DNA from: Massilia alkalitolerans DSM 17462
GTDB taxonomy: Bacteria > Pseudomonadota > Gammaproteobacteria > Burkholderiales > Burkholderiaceae_D
NCBI RefSeq assembly: GCF_000427785.1
Contig: NZ_ATYR01000003.1
Span: 223,588-287,587, forward strand
Direction: 5' to 3'
DNA: 64,000 nt
The notes under the pieces were generated by a model. The model did no database searches. It worked only from the letters and a program-made list of their open reading frames with translations, and was not told the DNA's origin. The position numbers and the translations under genes are program-made. Below, piece after piece: positions 28,796 through 38,288 of the stretch; position 1 is the first letter of the stretch; each line of letters begins with the position of its first letter.

Positions 28796-31700
28796 ATGGC
28801 ACGTTTTTTTATTGACCGCCCAATTTTCGCCTGGGTGATCGCGCTGTTCATCATGGTGATCGGCGCGGTCTCGATCACCCAGCTGCCGATCGCCCAGTAT
28901 CCGAACGTGGCTCCGCCATCGATCGTGATCAATGCCGCGTATCCGGGCGCCTCGGCACAGACCCTGGAAGACTCGGTCATCTCCGTCATCGAACGCGAGA
29001 TGAACGGTTCGCCAGGCCTCGTCTACATGGAATCGAGCAGCACCGCCAACGGCAGCGGCTCGATCACCCTGACCTTCGAAACCGGCACCAACCCCGAGCT
29101 CGCGCAGGTGGACGTGCAGAACCGCCTGTCGCGCGCGGCCCCGCGCCTGCCGGCGGCGGTGAACCAGCAGGGCGTGCGCGTCGACAAGGTGCGCGCGAAC
29201 TTCCTGCTGTTTACCATCCTCTCCTCGGACGATCCGAAATGGGACCCGATCGCGCTGGGCGACTACGCCTCGCGCACGGTGCTGCCTGAAATCCAGCGCA
29301 TCAAGGGCGTCGGCACCGCGCAGCTGTTCGGTACCGAGCGCGCCATGCGCGTCTGGATCGACCCGGCCAAGCTGGTGGGCTACCGCCTGAGCCCTGGCGA
29401 CGTCAACAACGCGATCCGCAGCCAGAACGCCCAGGTGGCCTCGGGCACCATCGGCGAACTGCCGCTGGCGAAAGGCCAGGAAATCACCGCGACCGTGGTG
29501 GTGACCGGCCAGCTCTCCACCGTCGAACAGTTCGGCAACATCGTGCTGCGTGCGAATCCGGACGGCTCGACCGTGCGCCTGAAGGACGTGGCCCGCATCG
29601 AAATCGGCGCCCAGGCCTATGGCACGTCGGCGCGCCTGAACGGCAAGCCGTCCACCGGTATCGGCGTGCAGCTGGCGCCATCCGGCAACGCCCTGGAAAC
29701 CGCGCGCCTGGTGAAGGAGCGCATGGCGGAACTGGAGAAATTCTTCCCGGCCGGCGTGAAGGCCACCGTGCCTTTCGACAGCTCGAAGTTCATCGACATC
29801 TCGATCGAGCAGGTGCTGCATACCCTGGTCGAAGCGCTGGTGCTGGTGTTCCTGGTGATGTACCTGTTCCTGCAAAACTTCCGCTACACGATCATCCCGA
29901 CCATCGTGGTGCCGGTCGCCCTGCTGGGCTCGCTCGGTACGCTGCTGGCGCTGGGCTACTCGATCAACGTGCTGACCATGTTCGGCATGGTGCTGGTGAT
30001 CGGTATCGTGGTCGACGACGCCATCGTGGTCGTCGAGAACGTCGAACGCATCATGTCCGAGGAAGGTCTGCCGCCGCTCGAAGCAACGCGCAAGGCCATG
30101 GGCCAGATCTCCGGCGCCATCATCGGCGTGACCGTGGTCCTGATGTCGGTGTTCGTGCCGCTGGCCTTCTTCGGCGGCGCGGTGGGTAACATCTACCGCC
30201 AGTTCTCCGTCGTCATGGTGTCCTCGATCGCCTTCTCGGCCTTCCTGGCGCTGTCCCTGACGCCGGCGCTGTGCGCGCACTTCCTGAAACCGGTCGCGGC
30301 CGGCCATCACCACGAGAAGCGCGGCTTCTTCGGCTGGTTCAATCGCAAGTTCGGCGCCACCGCCAAGGGCTATGAAGGCTGGGTCGGCAAGCTGATCCGC
30401 AACTCGGGCCGCGGCCTGGTGGCCTTCGTGCTGGTCTGCGGCCTGGTGACGCTGTTCTTCACCCGCATGCCGAATTCCTTCCTGCCGAACGAAGACCAGG
30501 GCTACGTCATTGCCAACATCCAGCTGCCGCCGGGCGCGACACTGGAGCGCACCAGCGAAGTGATGGCCACCGCCGAGAACTTCATCATGAAGCAGCCGGA
30601 AGTGGCCAACATGGTCAGCGTGCTGGGCTTCTCGTTCTCGGGCGCCGGCCAGAACATGGCGCTGGCCTTCATCCCGCTGAAGGACTGGGACGAGCGCAAG
30701 GCCGACGGTTCGGACGCCCAGTCGGTGGCCAACCGCATCATCGGCGGCCTGTCGGGCATCCGCGACGCCTTCATCTTCGCGCTGTCGCCGCCGCCGATCC
30801 CGGAACTGGGCCGCGGCACCGGCTTCAGCTTCCGCCTGCAGGACCGCGGCGGCAACGGCCACGAGGCCCTGCTGGCGGCCCGCAACCAGCTGCTGGGCAT
30901 GGCCGCGCAGAGCCCGGTCCTGGCCGGCGTGCGTCCGGAAGGCCTGGAAGACGCGCCCCAGGTTCGCCTGGACATCGACCGCGACAAGGCGCAGGCGCTG
31001 GGCGTCACCTTCGACGCGATCAACACCGCGATCTCGACCTCGCTGGGCTCGGCCTACGTGAACGACTTCCCCAACGCCGGCCGCCTGCAGCGCGTCGTGG
31101 TGCAGGCCGATGCCAAGGACCGCATGCAGCCGGACGACCTGCTGCGCATCAACGCGCTCAACGTCCAGGGCCAGCCGGTGCCGCTGTCCTCCTTCGCGAC
31201 TACCAGGTGGGTGACCGGTCCGATGCAGACCCTGCGCTACAACGGCTACCCGGCGATGAGCATCTCGGGCGACGCCAAGCCGGGCTACTCGACCGGCGAC
31301 GCGCTGGCCGAGATGGAGCGCCTGGCGGGCAAGCTGCCGGCGGGCTTCGCGTTCGAATGGACCGGCCAGTCGCGCGAGGAACAGCTCTCCAGCGGCACCA
31401 TGGGCATCCTGATGGCCTTCTCGCTGCTGGCGATCTTCCTGGCCCTGGCAGCGCTGTATGAAAGCTGGTCGATCCCGGTGTCGGTGCTGCTGGTGGTACC
31501 TTTCGGTATCCTGGGCGCGGTGCTGGCGGCAATGATGCGCGGCTACCCGAACGACGTGTACTTCAAGATCGGCCTGGTGACCATCGTCGGCCTGGCGGCG
31601 AAGAACGCGGTCCTGATCATCGAATTCGCGAAAGACCTGCAGGCGCAGGGCAAGTCGCCGATGGAAGCGGCGATCGAGGCGGCGCACCTGCGCTTCCGTC

Positions 31701-31954
31701 CGATCATCATGACCTCGCTGGCCTTCATCCTCGGCGTGCTGCCGCTGGTGATCGCGGGCGGCGCCGGCTCGGCATCGCAGCGTGCGATCGGTACCGGCGT
31801 GATGGGCGGTATGATTACGGCTTCCACGCTGGGCGTGCTGTTCGTGCCGCTGTTCTTCGTCGTGGTGCGCAAGCTGTTCAAGGGCAGCAAGCGCCAGCAG
31901 GACAAGTACGCGCACCATCCCGACGCGGCGGTCGTCGAAGGAAAACAACCATGA
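28796..31954 (+). CDS. RND multidrug efflux pump, inner-membrane subunit (AcrB/MexB-like)
   Basis: A 1052-residue HAE1-family proton/drug antiporter with twelve transmembrane helices and two large periplasmic loops. It begins MARFFIDRPIFAWVIAL. The proton-relay Asp pair is in VIGIVVDDAIVVVENVER and the relay Lys in GLAAKNAVLIIEFA. The pump exports hydrophobic drugs, dyes or solvents from the inner membrane and periplasm. The length and motifs are standard. Its stop overlaps the channel gene start by four bases (ATGA). Confidence 0.97.
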   Translation: MARFFIDRPIFAWVIALFIMVIGAVSITQLPIAQYPNVAPPSIVINAAYPGASAQTLEDSVISVIEREMNGSPGLVYMESSSTANGSGSITLTFETGTNPELAQVDVQNRLSRAAPRLPAAVNQQGVRVDKVRANFLLFTILSSDDPKWDPIALGDYASRTVLPEIQRIKGVGTAQLFGTERAMRVWIDPAKLVGYRLSPGDVNNAIRSQNAQVASGTIGELPLAKGQEITATVVVTGQLSTVEQFGNIVLRANPDGSTVRLKDVARIEIGAQAYGTSARLNGKPSTGIGVQLAPSGNALETARLVKERMAELEKFFPAGVKATVPFDSSKFIDISIEQVLHTLVEALVLVFLVMYLFLQNFRYTIIPTIVVPVALLGSLGTLLALGYSINVLTMFGMVLVIGIVVDDAIVVVENVERIMSEEGLPPLEATRKAMGQISGAIIGVTVVLMSVFVPLAFFGGAVGNIYRQFSVVMVSSIAFSAFLALSLTPALCAHFLKPVAAGHHHEKRGFFGWFNRKFGATAKGYEGWVGKLIRNSGRGLVAFVLVCGLVTLFFTRMPNSFLPNEDQGYVIANIQLPPGATLERTSEVMATAENFIMKQPEVANMVSVLGFSFSGAGQNMALAFIPLKDWDERKADGSDAQSVANRIIGGLSGIRDAFIFALSPPPIPELGRGTGFSFRLQDRGGNGHEALLAARNQLLGMAAQSPVLAGVRPEGLEDAPQVRLDIDRDKAQALGVTFDAINTAISTSLGSAYVNDFPNAGRLQRVVVQADAKDRMQPDDLLRINALNVQGQPVPLSSFATTRWVTGPMQTLRYNGYPAMSISGDAKPGYSTGDALAEMERLAGKLPAGFAFEWTGQSREEQLSSGTMGILMAFSLLAIFLALAALYESWSIPVSVLLVVPFGILGAVLAAMMRGYPNDVYFKIGLVTIVGLAAKNAVLIIEFAKDLQAQGKSPMEAAIEAAHLRFRPIIMTSLAFILGVLPLVIAGGAGSASQRAIGTGVMGGMITASTLGVLFVPLFFVVVRKLFKGSKRQQDKYAHHPDAAVVEGKQP

Positions 31955-33381
31955 TCCAAACAATGAAAAAACTGACTCCGCTGGCACTGGCAATGATGCT
32001 GGCAGGCTGCATGTCGCTGGCGCCGAAGTACGAGCGCCCCGCGGCGCCGGTGGCCGAGGCATTCCCTGAACTGGCCAAGCCGGCCAGTGCCCCGGCCGCC
32101 CAGGTGGCGAACGAGGCGCCGGCGGCAATCGCGTGGCAGCGCTTCTTCCCGGACGCGCGCCTGCGCGGCCTGATCGAGCAGGCCCTGGTCAACAACCGCG
32201 ACCTGCGCGTCTCGATCGCCAACATCGAGCAGGCCCGTGCGCAATACCGCATCAGCCGCGCCGACCGCCTGCCGACCGTGGGCCTGGGGATCAGCGGTTC
32301 ACGCCAGACCACCGGCGAGGACCAGCCGATCGACAGCTTCTACCAGTCGGGCTTCTCGGTATCGGCGTTTGAACTCGACCTGTTCGGCCGCGTGCGCAAC
32401 CTGTCGGAAGCCGCGCTGGCGCAGTTCCTGGCAACCGAAGAGGCGCGCAAGTCGGCGCAGATCAGCCTGATCTCGTCGGTGGCCAACGTCTACCTGCAGC
32501 TGCTGGCCGACGAAGAACTCCTGGGGATCACCCAGCAGACCCTGGGCACGCGCCAGGAATCGCTGCGCCTGACCCAGCTGCGCTTCGACAACGGCGTGGC
32601 CTCGCGCTTCGAGCTGCAGCAGGCGCGCTCGCTGGTGGAAACCGCGCTGGCCACGCTCGCGGCGCAGCAGCGCCAGCGCGCCCAAAGCCTGAACCTGCTG
32701 ACCCTGCTGGTGGGCACCCCGGTACCGCCGACCGCGGCCGCCGGCGCCACCCTGGCCTCGACCGAGCTGCCCGACCTGCCGGCCGGCCTGCCTTCGGACC
32801 TGCTGGCGAACCGCCCGGACATCCGTGCGGCCGAGCAGCAGCTGATCGCGGCCAACGCCAACATCGGCGCGGCGCGCGCCAACTTCTTCCCGCGCATCAC
32901 CCTGACGGGCAGCGTGGGCAGCGCCAGCACCGAGCTGTCGGGCCTGTTCAAGTCCGGCACCTACGGCTGGAGCTTCGCGCCGCAGGCGATCCTGCCGATC
33001 TTCGACTACGGCCGCAACACCGCGGTGCTGGGCTCGGCCCGCGCCGGCCGCGATATCGCGGTGGCGCAGTACGAGCGCTCGATCCAGACCGCGTTCCGCG
33101 AAGTGGCGGACGCGCTGGCCGGGCAGTCGACCTTCAGCGAGCAGCTGCGTGCGCAGCGCGCAGTGGCCGAGGCGGAAGCCGACCGCTTCAACCTGGCGGA
33201 CCTGCGCTACCGTAACGGCGCGGCCAGCTACCTCGAGCTGCTCGATGCCCAGCGCGCGCTGTTCCAGGCGCAGCAGGCGGCGGTGCAGGCCAACTTGCAG
33301 CGCCTGCAGAACCAGGTCACGCTGTACAGCGTGCTGGGCGGCGGATGGACGGAGCCGGCCACGCCGGTGGCGGCGCGCTGA
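31951..33381 (+). CDS. RND efflux outer-membrane channel lipoprotein (OprM/NodT family)
   Basis: A 476-residue outer-membrane factor with a lipobox (ALAMMLAGCMSL, Cys near 20) and two OEP repeats (about 60-260 and 275-465). Typical motifs include YQSGFSVSAFELDLFGRVRN, NRPDIRAAEQQL and YRNGAASYLELLDAQR. It forms the trimeric exit duct for the preceding pump. The start overlaps the pump stop; a strong terminator 21 bases after the stop ends the operon. Confidence 0.96.
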   Translation: MIQTMKKLTPLALAMMLAGCMSLAPKYERPAAPVAEAFPELAKPASAPAAQVANEAPAAIAWQRFFPDARLRGLIEQALVNNRDLRVSIANIEQARAQYRISRADRLPTVGLGISGSRQTTGEDQPIDSFYQSGFSVSAFELDLFGRVRNLSEAALAQFLATEEARKSAQISLISSVANVYLQLLADEELLGITQQTLGTRQESLRLTQLRFDNGVASRFELQQARSLVETALATLAAQQRQRAQSLNLLTLLVGTPVPPTAAAGATLASTELPDLPAGLPSDLLANRPDIRAAEQQLIAANANIGAARANFFPRITLTGSVGSASTELSGLFKSGTYGWSFAPQAILPIFDYGRNTAVLGSARAGRDIAVAQYERSIQTAFREVADALAGQSTFSEQLRAQRAVAEAEADRFNLADLRYRNGAASYLELLDAQRALFQAQQAAVQANLQRLQNQVTLYSVLGGGWTEPATPVAAR

Positions 33382-33402
33382 GCGTTTCCTGCGTCGTTCA
33401 AG

Positions 33403-33430
33403 ATCGGGCCTTCGCGGCCCGATTTTTTTT
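33403..33430 (+). terminator. Rho-independent terminator of the RND pump operon
   Basis: ATCGGGCC - TTCGC - GGCCCGAT stem followed by eight T residues. Confidence 0.93.
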
Positions 33431-33436
33431 ACGCCC

Positions 33437-33521
33437 GGGGTCAGGTCTGACATCTGGACACGAACTCGAGCATTAGCTTGCTGCATTGCTCAGCGCGTGT
33501 CCGATTATCAGACCTGACCCC
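33437..33521. repeat. 85-bp element bounded by 14-bp perfect inverted repeats (GGGGTCAGGTCTGA)
   Basis: GGGGTCAGGTCTGA at 33437-33450 is exactly inverted at 33508-33521. A second inner pair GGACACG / CGTGTCC (33456-33462 and 33496-33502) lies inside. No coding capacity. The whole could be a small non-autonomous mobile element or a REP-type structure. It stands between the pump terminator and the M28 peptidase gene. Confidence 0.75.
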
Positions 33522-33618
33522 GATGGTTTGAATTGAAGCGCGGAATTGAAGCGATGCCGGATTGCGCAAATGGCTACACTGGAGCCATGAACGCTTGGGG
33601 GCTTGCCGCCCGACTGCC

Positions 33619-34602
33619 ATGCGCAAATTCGCCCGCTCACACTGGAAAATCCTCATCGCGATCCTGCTTGCGATCGCGCTGGCGACACTGACCTTGGAAA
33701 CCGATTCCGCCGCCCCAGCCCAGGATTTGTCCGTCCGCCTGCGAACGCATGTCGAGGCCATCGCCTCCAAAGAACACAATACCGCCACGCCGCGCGCGCT
33801 GGAACAGGCCGCGCGCCACATCGAAACCACGCTGGAAGGCTACGGCTACCGCCTGCGCCGCCAGGAATACGAGGCCGGCGGCCAGAAGGTGCGCAACATC
33901 GAAGTCGCGGTATCAAACACCGCGCCGGGTGCGAAACCGGAGCGCATCTTCATCGTCGGCGCCCACTACGATTCCGCGCGCGGCGCCCCGGGCGCCAACG
34001 ACAACGGCAGCGGCACCGCCGCCGTGCTGGAACTGGCGCGCCTGCTCAAGACCATGCAGCCGAGCCGCGGCACCGAAGTGAAGTTCGTCTTTTTCGTCAA
34101 CGAGGAACCGCCCTGGTTCATGGGCGAAGAAATGGGCAGCATGCAGCATGCCCGCGACCTCAAGAAGAACGGACACAATGTCGAAGGGGCCTTGATCCTG
34201 GAGACGATCGGCTGGTATTCGCAGGCGCAGAACAGCCAGAAGCTGCCGCCCGGACTTGAGAAGCACTACCCGAGCACCGGTAACTTCATCGCCTTCGTGG
34301 GCACGCTCGAATCCTCGGCCCTGGTGCGCCAGGCGCTGGCGGCCTTCAAGGCCCAGTCGGATTTCCCGGCCGAGGGCCTGGCGGCGCCGGCCCACGTGAT
34401 GGGCGTGACGCTGTCGGACCATTCGTCATACAACCGGCACGGCTACCCGGCCCTGATGATCACCGACACCGCTTTCCTGCGCTATCCCTACTACCACACG
34501 GCCGAGGATACGCCGGACAAGCTCGATTACGCCAGCATGGCGCGGGTGGTCAAGGGACTGGCGCGGACCATGGAGTCGCTGGCGGGTGCTGCGCGCACGT
34601 AG
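33619..34602 (+). CDS. M28-family zinc aminopeptidase, membrane-anchored or exported
   Basis: A 327-residue protein with one N-terminal hydrophobic segment (about 9-27) and an M28 peptidase domain. The five zinc ligand/catalytic regions are visible: GAHYDS, GANDNGSGTAA, FVNEEPPWF, ETIGWYS and the C-terminal HTAEDTPDKLDY. Such enzymes release N-terminal amino acids using two zinc ions. The ATG at 33619 starts directly before the hydrophobic segment. The stop TAG (34600-34602) is the TAG of a GTAGGG repeat, so the C-terminus (GAART) abuts or was cut by that repeat. Confidence 0.9.
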   Translation: MRKFARSHWKILIAILLAIALATLTLETDSAAPAQDLSVRLRTHVEAIASKEHNTATPRALEQAARHIETTLEGYGYRLRRQEYEAGGQKVRNIEVAVSNTAPGAKPERIFIVGAHYDSARGAPGANDNGSGTAAVLELARLLKTMQPSRGTEVKFVFFVNEEPPWFMGEEMGSMQHARDLKKNGHNVEGALILETIGWYSQAQNSQKLPPGLEKHYPSTGNFIAFVGTLESSALVRQALAAFKAQSDFPAEGLAAPAHVMGVTLSDHSSYNRHGYPALMITDTAFLRYPYYHTAEDTPDKLDYASMARVVKGLARTMESLAGAART

Positions 34603-34629
34603 GGTGGACGGCTTCGCCGTCGACCCTAC
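34599..34629. repeat. GTAGGGTGG-type palindromic repeat, single unit; supplies the peptidase stop codon
   Basis: GTAGGGTGGACGG ... ending GACCCTAC, with one mismatch in the arms (GTCGACC against GTCCACC). The TAG is the stop codon of the M28 peptidase. It lies between convergent genes (hemW reads towards it). Confidence 0.85.
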
Positions 34630-34655
34630 GCACTGGAAAGCCGCATATCGTTCCG

Positions 34656-35903
34656 TCAGGCAGTGAGGAACATCTCCTGCAGGTCGTTCAGGAAACGCTG
34701 ACCAAGCTCGGTCGGCTTGATGAGCTTGTGGTCACGGTAGAGCAGTCCCTTGCCTTCCGCCTCGTTCAGCGCCTTGGCAATCGCGCTGATGCTCATGCCG
34801 GTGCGCTCGGCGAACAGGTTCGGATCGAAGCCGTCGACCAGGCGCAGGGCGTTGAGCATGAACTCGAAGCCCATGTCGCCGCGTGCGATCTCGTGCTCTT
34901 CCTGCACCGGGTTGCCGCGCCTGGCCGCCTCGATGAAGGAGCCCGGCTGCTTGTAGCGCGCCTGGCGCAGCACGCGGTGCGGGAAGGAGATCTTCGAATG
35001 CGCCCCCGCGCCGATGCCGAGATAGTCGCCGAACTGCCAGTAGTTCAGGTTGTGCTTGGCCTGGCGCCCTTCCCTCGCATAGGCCGAGACCTCGTAGTGC
35101 CGGTAACCCGCCGCGGCCGTCGCTTCCAGGATCATGTCCTGCATGTCGGCGCTCGTATCGTCGTCCGGCAGGACCGGCGGGTACTTGGCGAAGACCGTGT
35201 TCGGTTCCATCGTCAGGTGGTACATCGACAGGTGCGGCGGGGCGAAGGACAGCGCCGTCTCCAGGTCGCGCCGCGCCTCCTCTAAAGTCTGCCCCGGGAG
35301 GGCGAACATCAGGTCGAGGTTGAAGTTATCGAAGGTTGATCGCGCGATCTCGACCGCGCGCAGGGCTTCGGTTTCGTCGTGGATGCGACCCAGCGCCTTC
35401 AGGTGCGCGCCGTTGAAGCTCTGGATGCCGATCGACAGGCGGTTGATCCCGCTGTCGCGGTAGGAGGTGAAGCGCTCGGCCTCGAAGGTGCCGGGATTGG
35501 CTTCCATCGTGATCTCGGCGTCCAGCGCCAGGGGCAGCAGGGTACGCACGTCGGACATCAGGCGATCCAGCCCGGCGGCCGACATCAGGCTGGGCGTGCC
35601 GCCGCCGATGAAGATGGTGTGGATCTTGCGGCCCCAGATCATGGGCAGCGACTGCTCCAGGTCGAGGCGCACGGCGTCGAGGTATTCCTTTTCCGGCAGC
35701 TCGCCCTTGGCCTCATGCGAGTTGAAGTCGCAATACGGGCACTTGCGCACGCACCACGGGAAGTGGATGTAGAGCGACAGCGGCGGCAGGCTGGTCAAGT
35801 TCAGCGCGCCCGGCTGCAGGTATTGCAGGGCGGTGGCGGCGGGAGAGCGCGATTCGCCGGCGATTTTGCCAAGATCGGAACCGGCGACTTTAATGGGGAT
35901 CAT
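34656..35903 (-). CDS. hemW: HemW-like radical SAM protein (heme chaperone, formerly coproporphyrinogen dehydrogenase-like)
   Basis: A 415-residue cytoplasmic radical SAM protein. The cluster motif is FPWCVRKCPYCDFNSH (CxxxCxxC), followed by FIGGGTPSL, EANPGTFE, GINRLSIGIQSF and the C-terminal HemN-type domain. HemW proteins bind heme and deliver it to target proteins. The start MIPIKVAG at 35903 overlaps the rdgB stop by four bases (ATGA). It gives about 40 residues before the radical SAM barrel, slightly longer than in enteric HemW. It is the last gene of the rph-rdgB-hemW series. Confidence 0.93.
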   Translation of the reverse strand: MIPIKVAGSDLGKIAGESRSPAATALQYLQPGALNLTSLPPLSLYIHFPWCVRKCPYCDFNSHEAKGELPEKEYLDAVRLDLEQSLPMIWGRKIHTIFIGGGTPSLMSAAGLDRLMSDVRTLLPLALDAEITMEANPGTFEAERFTSYRDSGINRLSIGIQSFNGAHLKALGRIHDETEALRAVEIARSTFDNFNLDLMFALPGQTLEEARRDLETALSFAPPHLSMYHLTMEPNTVFAKYPPVLPDDDTSADMQDMILEATAAAGYRHYEVSAYAREGRQAKHNLNYWQFGDYLGIGAGAHSKISFPHRVLRQARYKQPGSFIEAARRGNPVQEEHEIARGDMGFEFMLNALRLVDGFDPNLFAERTGMSISAIAKALNEAEGKGLLYRDHKLIKPTELGQRFLNDLQEMFLTA

Positions 35904-36484
35904 TTCAGTTTTTCTACCAGTGCACGCAAGGCCTGGCCGCGGTGCGAGTGGGCGTTCTTCACGCTTGGTTCGAGTTCGGCGGTGGTCTTGCCGAGCGAGG
36001 GAATCAGGAAGTGCGGATCGTAGCCGAAGCCGTTGGCGCCGCGCGGGGTCTCGATGATCTCGCCGTGCCATTGGCCGTCGGCGATGACCGGCTGCGGGTC
36101 GTCGGCGTGGCGCACATAGACCAGCACGCAGTAGTAATAGGCCGACTTGTCGGCGTGGCTGGCCAGGTCGGCCACCAGCTTCTCGTTGTTGCGGGCGTCG
36201 GATTTCGGCTCGCCGGCGAAGCGGGCCGAGTAGACGCCCGGCGCGCCGCCGAGCGCGTTGACGCACACGCCCGAGTCGTCGGCCAGGGCCGGCAAGCCGG
36301 TCAGGCGCGAAGCGTGCCTAGCCTTGGCCAGCGCGTTTTCCACGAAGGTGCCGAAGGGCTCTTCCGCTTCCGGGACGTTGAACTCGCCTTGCGGATGCAG
36401 CTCGAAACCGATGGGCTCGAGGAGCTGGGCGAATTCCTTCAGTTTGCCGGCGTTGTTGGAGGCGAGGATCAGGCGTTGGGTCAT
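35900..36484 (-). CDS. rdgB: dITP/XTP pyrophosphatase (RdgB/HAM1)
   Basis: A 194-residue house-cleaning enzyme that hydrolyses non-canonical purine triphosphates (dITP, XTP) to monophosphates. Family motifs are LASNNAGKLKEF at the start, GLPALADDSGVCV with the catalytic acidic residues, TPRGANGFGYDPHF and SHRGQAL at the end. The ATG at 36484 gives the standard MTQRLILAS start. The stop overlaps hemW. Confidence 0.96.
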   Translation of the reverse strand: MTQRLILASNNAGKLKEFAQLLEPIGFELHPQGEFNVPEAEEPFGTFVENALAKARHASRLTGLPALADDSGVCVNALGGAPGVYSARFAGEPKSDARNNEKLVADLASHADKSAYYYCVLVYVRHADDPQPVIADGQWHGEIIETPRGANGFGYDPHFLIPSLGKTTAELEPSVKNAHSHRGQALRALVEKLK

Positions 36485-36597
36485 GGAGGGCTCGAGAATA
36501 GGTTTGCTGCGGAGGGTGGGTATTTTAGCGCGTCGGACCAAACGGCGCTTTGGCGGGCGCAGTCCGGAATGTGGGTCCGGACCGCGTCGGACGACGA

Positions 36598-37332
36598 TCA
36601 GGCGGTCAGGCCGAGCGCCTGTTTTTGCAAGCGGATCAACTCCGTGATGCCCAGCTGCCCCAGGTCCAGCAGGCGGTTCATGCCCACGCGATCGAAGGCC
36701 GCGCCTTCCGCCGTGCCCTGCACCTCGATGAAATGCCCCTGGTCCGTCATCACGATGTTCATGTCGGTGTCGCAAGCAGAATCCTCGACGTAATCCAGAT
36801 CCAGCACCGGCGTTCCCTGGTACACGCCGACCGAGATCGCCGCCACGAAGTGCTTCACCGGCACCGCCGGGACCAGGCCCTGCCCCGCCAGCGCACTGAA
36901 GGCGTCGTAGGCCGCGACCATCGCGCCGGTGATCGAGGCGGTGCGGGTGCCGCCGTCGGCCTGGATCACGTCGCAGTCCAGGTGCAGCGTGCGCTCGCCA
37001 AAGGCTTCCAGGTCGAAGGCAGCGCGCAGCGAGCGGCCGATCAGGCGCTGGATTTCCTGGGTGCGGCCGGTCTGCTTGCCGCGCGCGGCTTCGCGGTCCA
37101 TGCGCGTGTGCGTCGAGCGCGGCAGCATGCCGTATTCGGCCGTCAGCCAGCCCTGCCCCTTGCCCTTCAGGAAGCCCGGCACCTTGTCTTCGATGCTGGC
37201 GGTGCAGATCACCTTGGTGTCGCCGCACTCGATCAGCACCGAGCCTTCGGCGTGCTTGGTGTACTGGCGGGTGATGCGGATGCTGCGCAGCTGGTCGACC
37301 GCGCGCCCGCTCGGGCGTTGTGCAAACGTCAT
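36598..37332 (-). CDS. rph: Ribonuclease PH
   Basis: A 244-residue phosphate-dependent 3'-5' exoribonuclease that trims tRNA 3' ends. Motifs are [11 protein letters not shown] (opening), [51 protein letters not shown] and [14 protein letters not shown]. The length is normal and full, unlike the truncated rph of E. coli K-12. It starts 8 bases after the PP2C stop on the same strand. Confidence 0.97.
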   Translation of the reverse strand: MTFAQRPSGRAVDQLRSIRITRQYTKHAEGSVLIECGDTKVICTASIEDKVPGFLKGKGQGWLTAEYGMLPRSTHTRMDREAARGKQTGRTQEIQRLIGRSLRAAFDLEAFGERTLHLDCDVIQADGGTRTASITGAMVAAYDAFSALAGQGLVPAVPVKHFVAAISVGVYQGTPVLDLDYVEDSACDTDMNIVMTDQGHFIEVQGTAEGAAFDRVGMNRLLDLGQLGITELIRLQKQALGLTA

Positions 37333-37340
37333 GGGAATCC

Positions 37341-38273
37341 TTATTTAAGTAATTGGGAGGACTTCTCGATCGCCTCGCGGATCTCGGCAATCGCTTTTTC
37401 GATTTCGTCTTCGTCGAAGGCATCGGCCGCCTCACCCGGGGGCAAGGGCTGGCCCGCCGTGATCGTCGAGCTGACCTCGTCCTCCGGCAGCATCTGGGTC
37501 GAGATCACGTCGGGCGACAGGCTGCCCTTGGCGTCCGCGCCCTGCCAGGTGATCGCCAGCGCCGTCGTGTTGTCGGCGCGGGCGCCGCCGATCGCGGCGG
37601 CCATCGCCACCATGTCCGGCACCGCCTGCACGATGGTGGAGGTGGACAGCCGGTGCACTATCTCGGTCTCGGGCAGCATGCCCCACAGGCCATCGGAGCA
37701 AAGCAGCAGGGTGTCGCCCGGCTCCAGGCTGGCCTGGCGCGAGATGTCGATCCTGGGCGCCTGGCCCGCGCCGAGGCAGTTGTACAGCTTGTTGCGGTCC
37801 GGATGGGTGTTGCGCTCGGCTTCAGTCGCCCTGCCGCGCTCGATCAGGTATTCCAGGTGCGAATGGTCGCGCGTGCGCGCCAGCACCTGGTTGCGGCGCA
37901 CCCAGTACAGGCGCGAGTCGCCGCAGTGCGCCCACACGGCGCAGTTGTGCTGCACCAGGCAGGCCACCACCGTGGTGCGCGGCGTCTCCGGCAGCTTGTG
38001 GCGCTCCGCATAGGCCAGGATGTCCCAGTGGGCCTGGTTCAAGGCCTCTTCCAGGAAGCGCTCGGGCTTCTTCACATAGGGCTTGGCCTGCATGCGGAAC
38101 ATCATCGACAGCGTCTGCAGCGCGATGGTCGCGGCGATCTCGCCGCGCATGTGGCCGCCCATGCCGTCGGCCAGCACCAGCAGCAGCGCGTCGCGCGTGA
38201 AGCTGTAGCCCATCCGGTCCTGGTTGACCTTGCGCCCGCCGATGTGGGTCTGCTGGTAGACGGAAAACTGCAT
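37341..38273 (-). CDS. PP2C-type serine/threonine protein phosphatase
   Basis: A 310-residue cytoplasmic phosphatase. All metal-binding motifs of the PPM family are present: [46 protein letters not shown] and [13 protein letters not shown]. The final ~70 residues are an acidic tail ([15 protein letters not shown]). It would remove phosphate from Ser/Thr, probably countering the kinase encoded 15 bases upstream. The kinase-phosphatase pair between yicC and rph is conserved in Burkholderiales. Confidence 0.94.
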   Translation of the reverse strand: MQFSVYQQTHIGGRKVNQDRMGYSFTRDALLLVLADGMGGHMRGEIAATIALQTLSMMFRMQAKPYVKKPERFLEEALNQAHWDILAYAERHKLPETPRTTVVACLVQHNCAVWAHCGDSRLYWVRRNQVLARTRDHSHLEYLIERGRATEAERNTHPDRNKLYNCLGAGQAPRIDISRQASLEPGDTLLLCSDGLWGMLPETEIVHRLSTSTIVQAVPDMVAMAAAIGGARADNTTALAITWQGADAKGSLSPDVISTQMLPEDEVSSTITAGQPLPPGEAADAFDEDEIEKAIAEIREAIEKSSQLLK

Positions 38274-38288
38274 GCTGCCTCCTCGTGC

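Noticed and set aside
27521..32128. 1535-codon open frame on the minus strand across the RND pump operon
   Set aside because: It is the antisense shadow of three well-recognised genes; its translation is low-complexity (His, Arg, Gln, Ala runs), as expected from high-GC codon bias.
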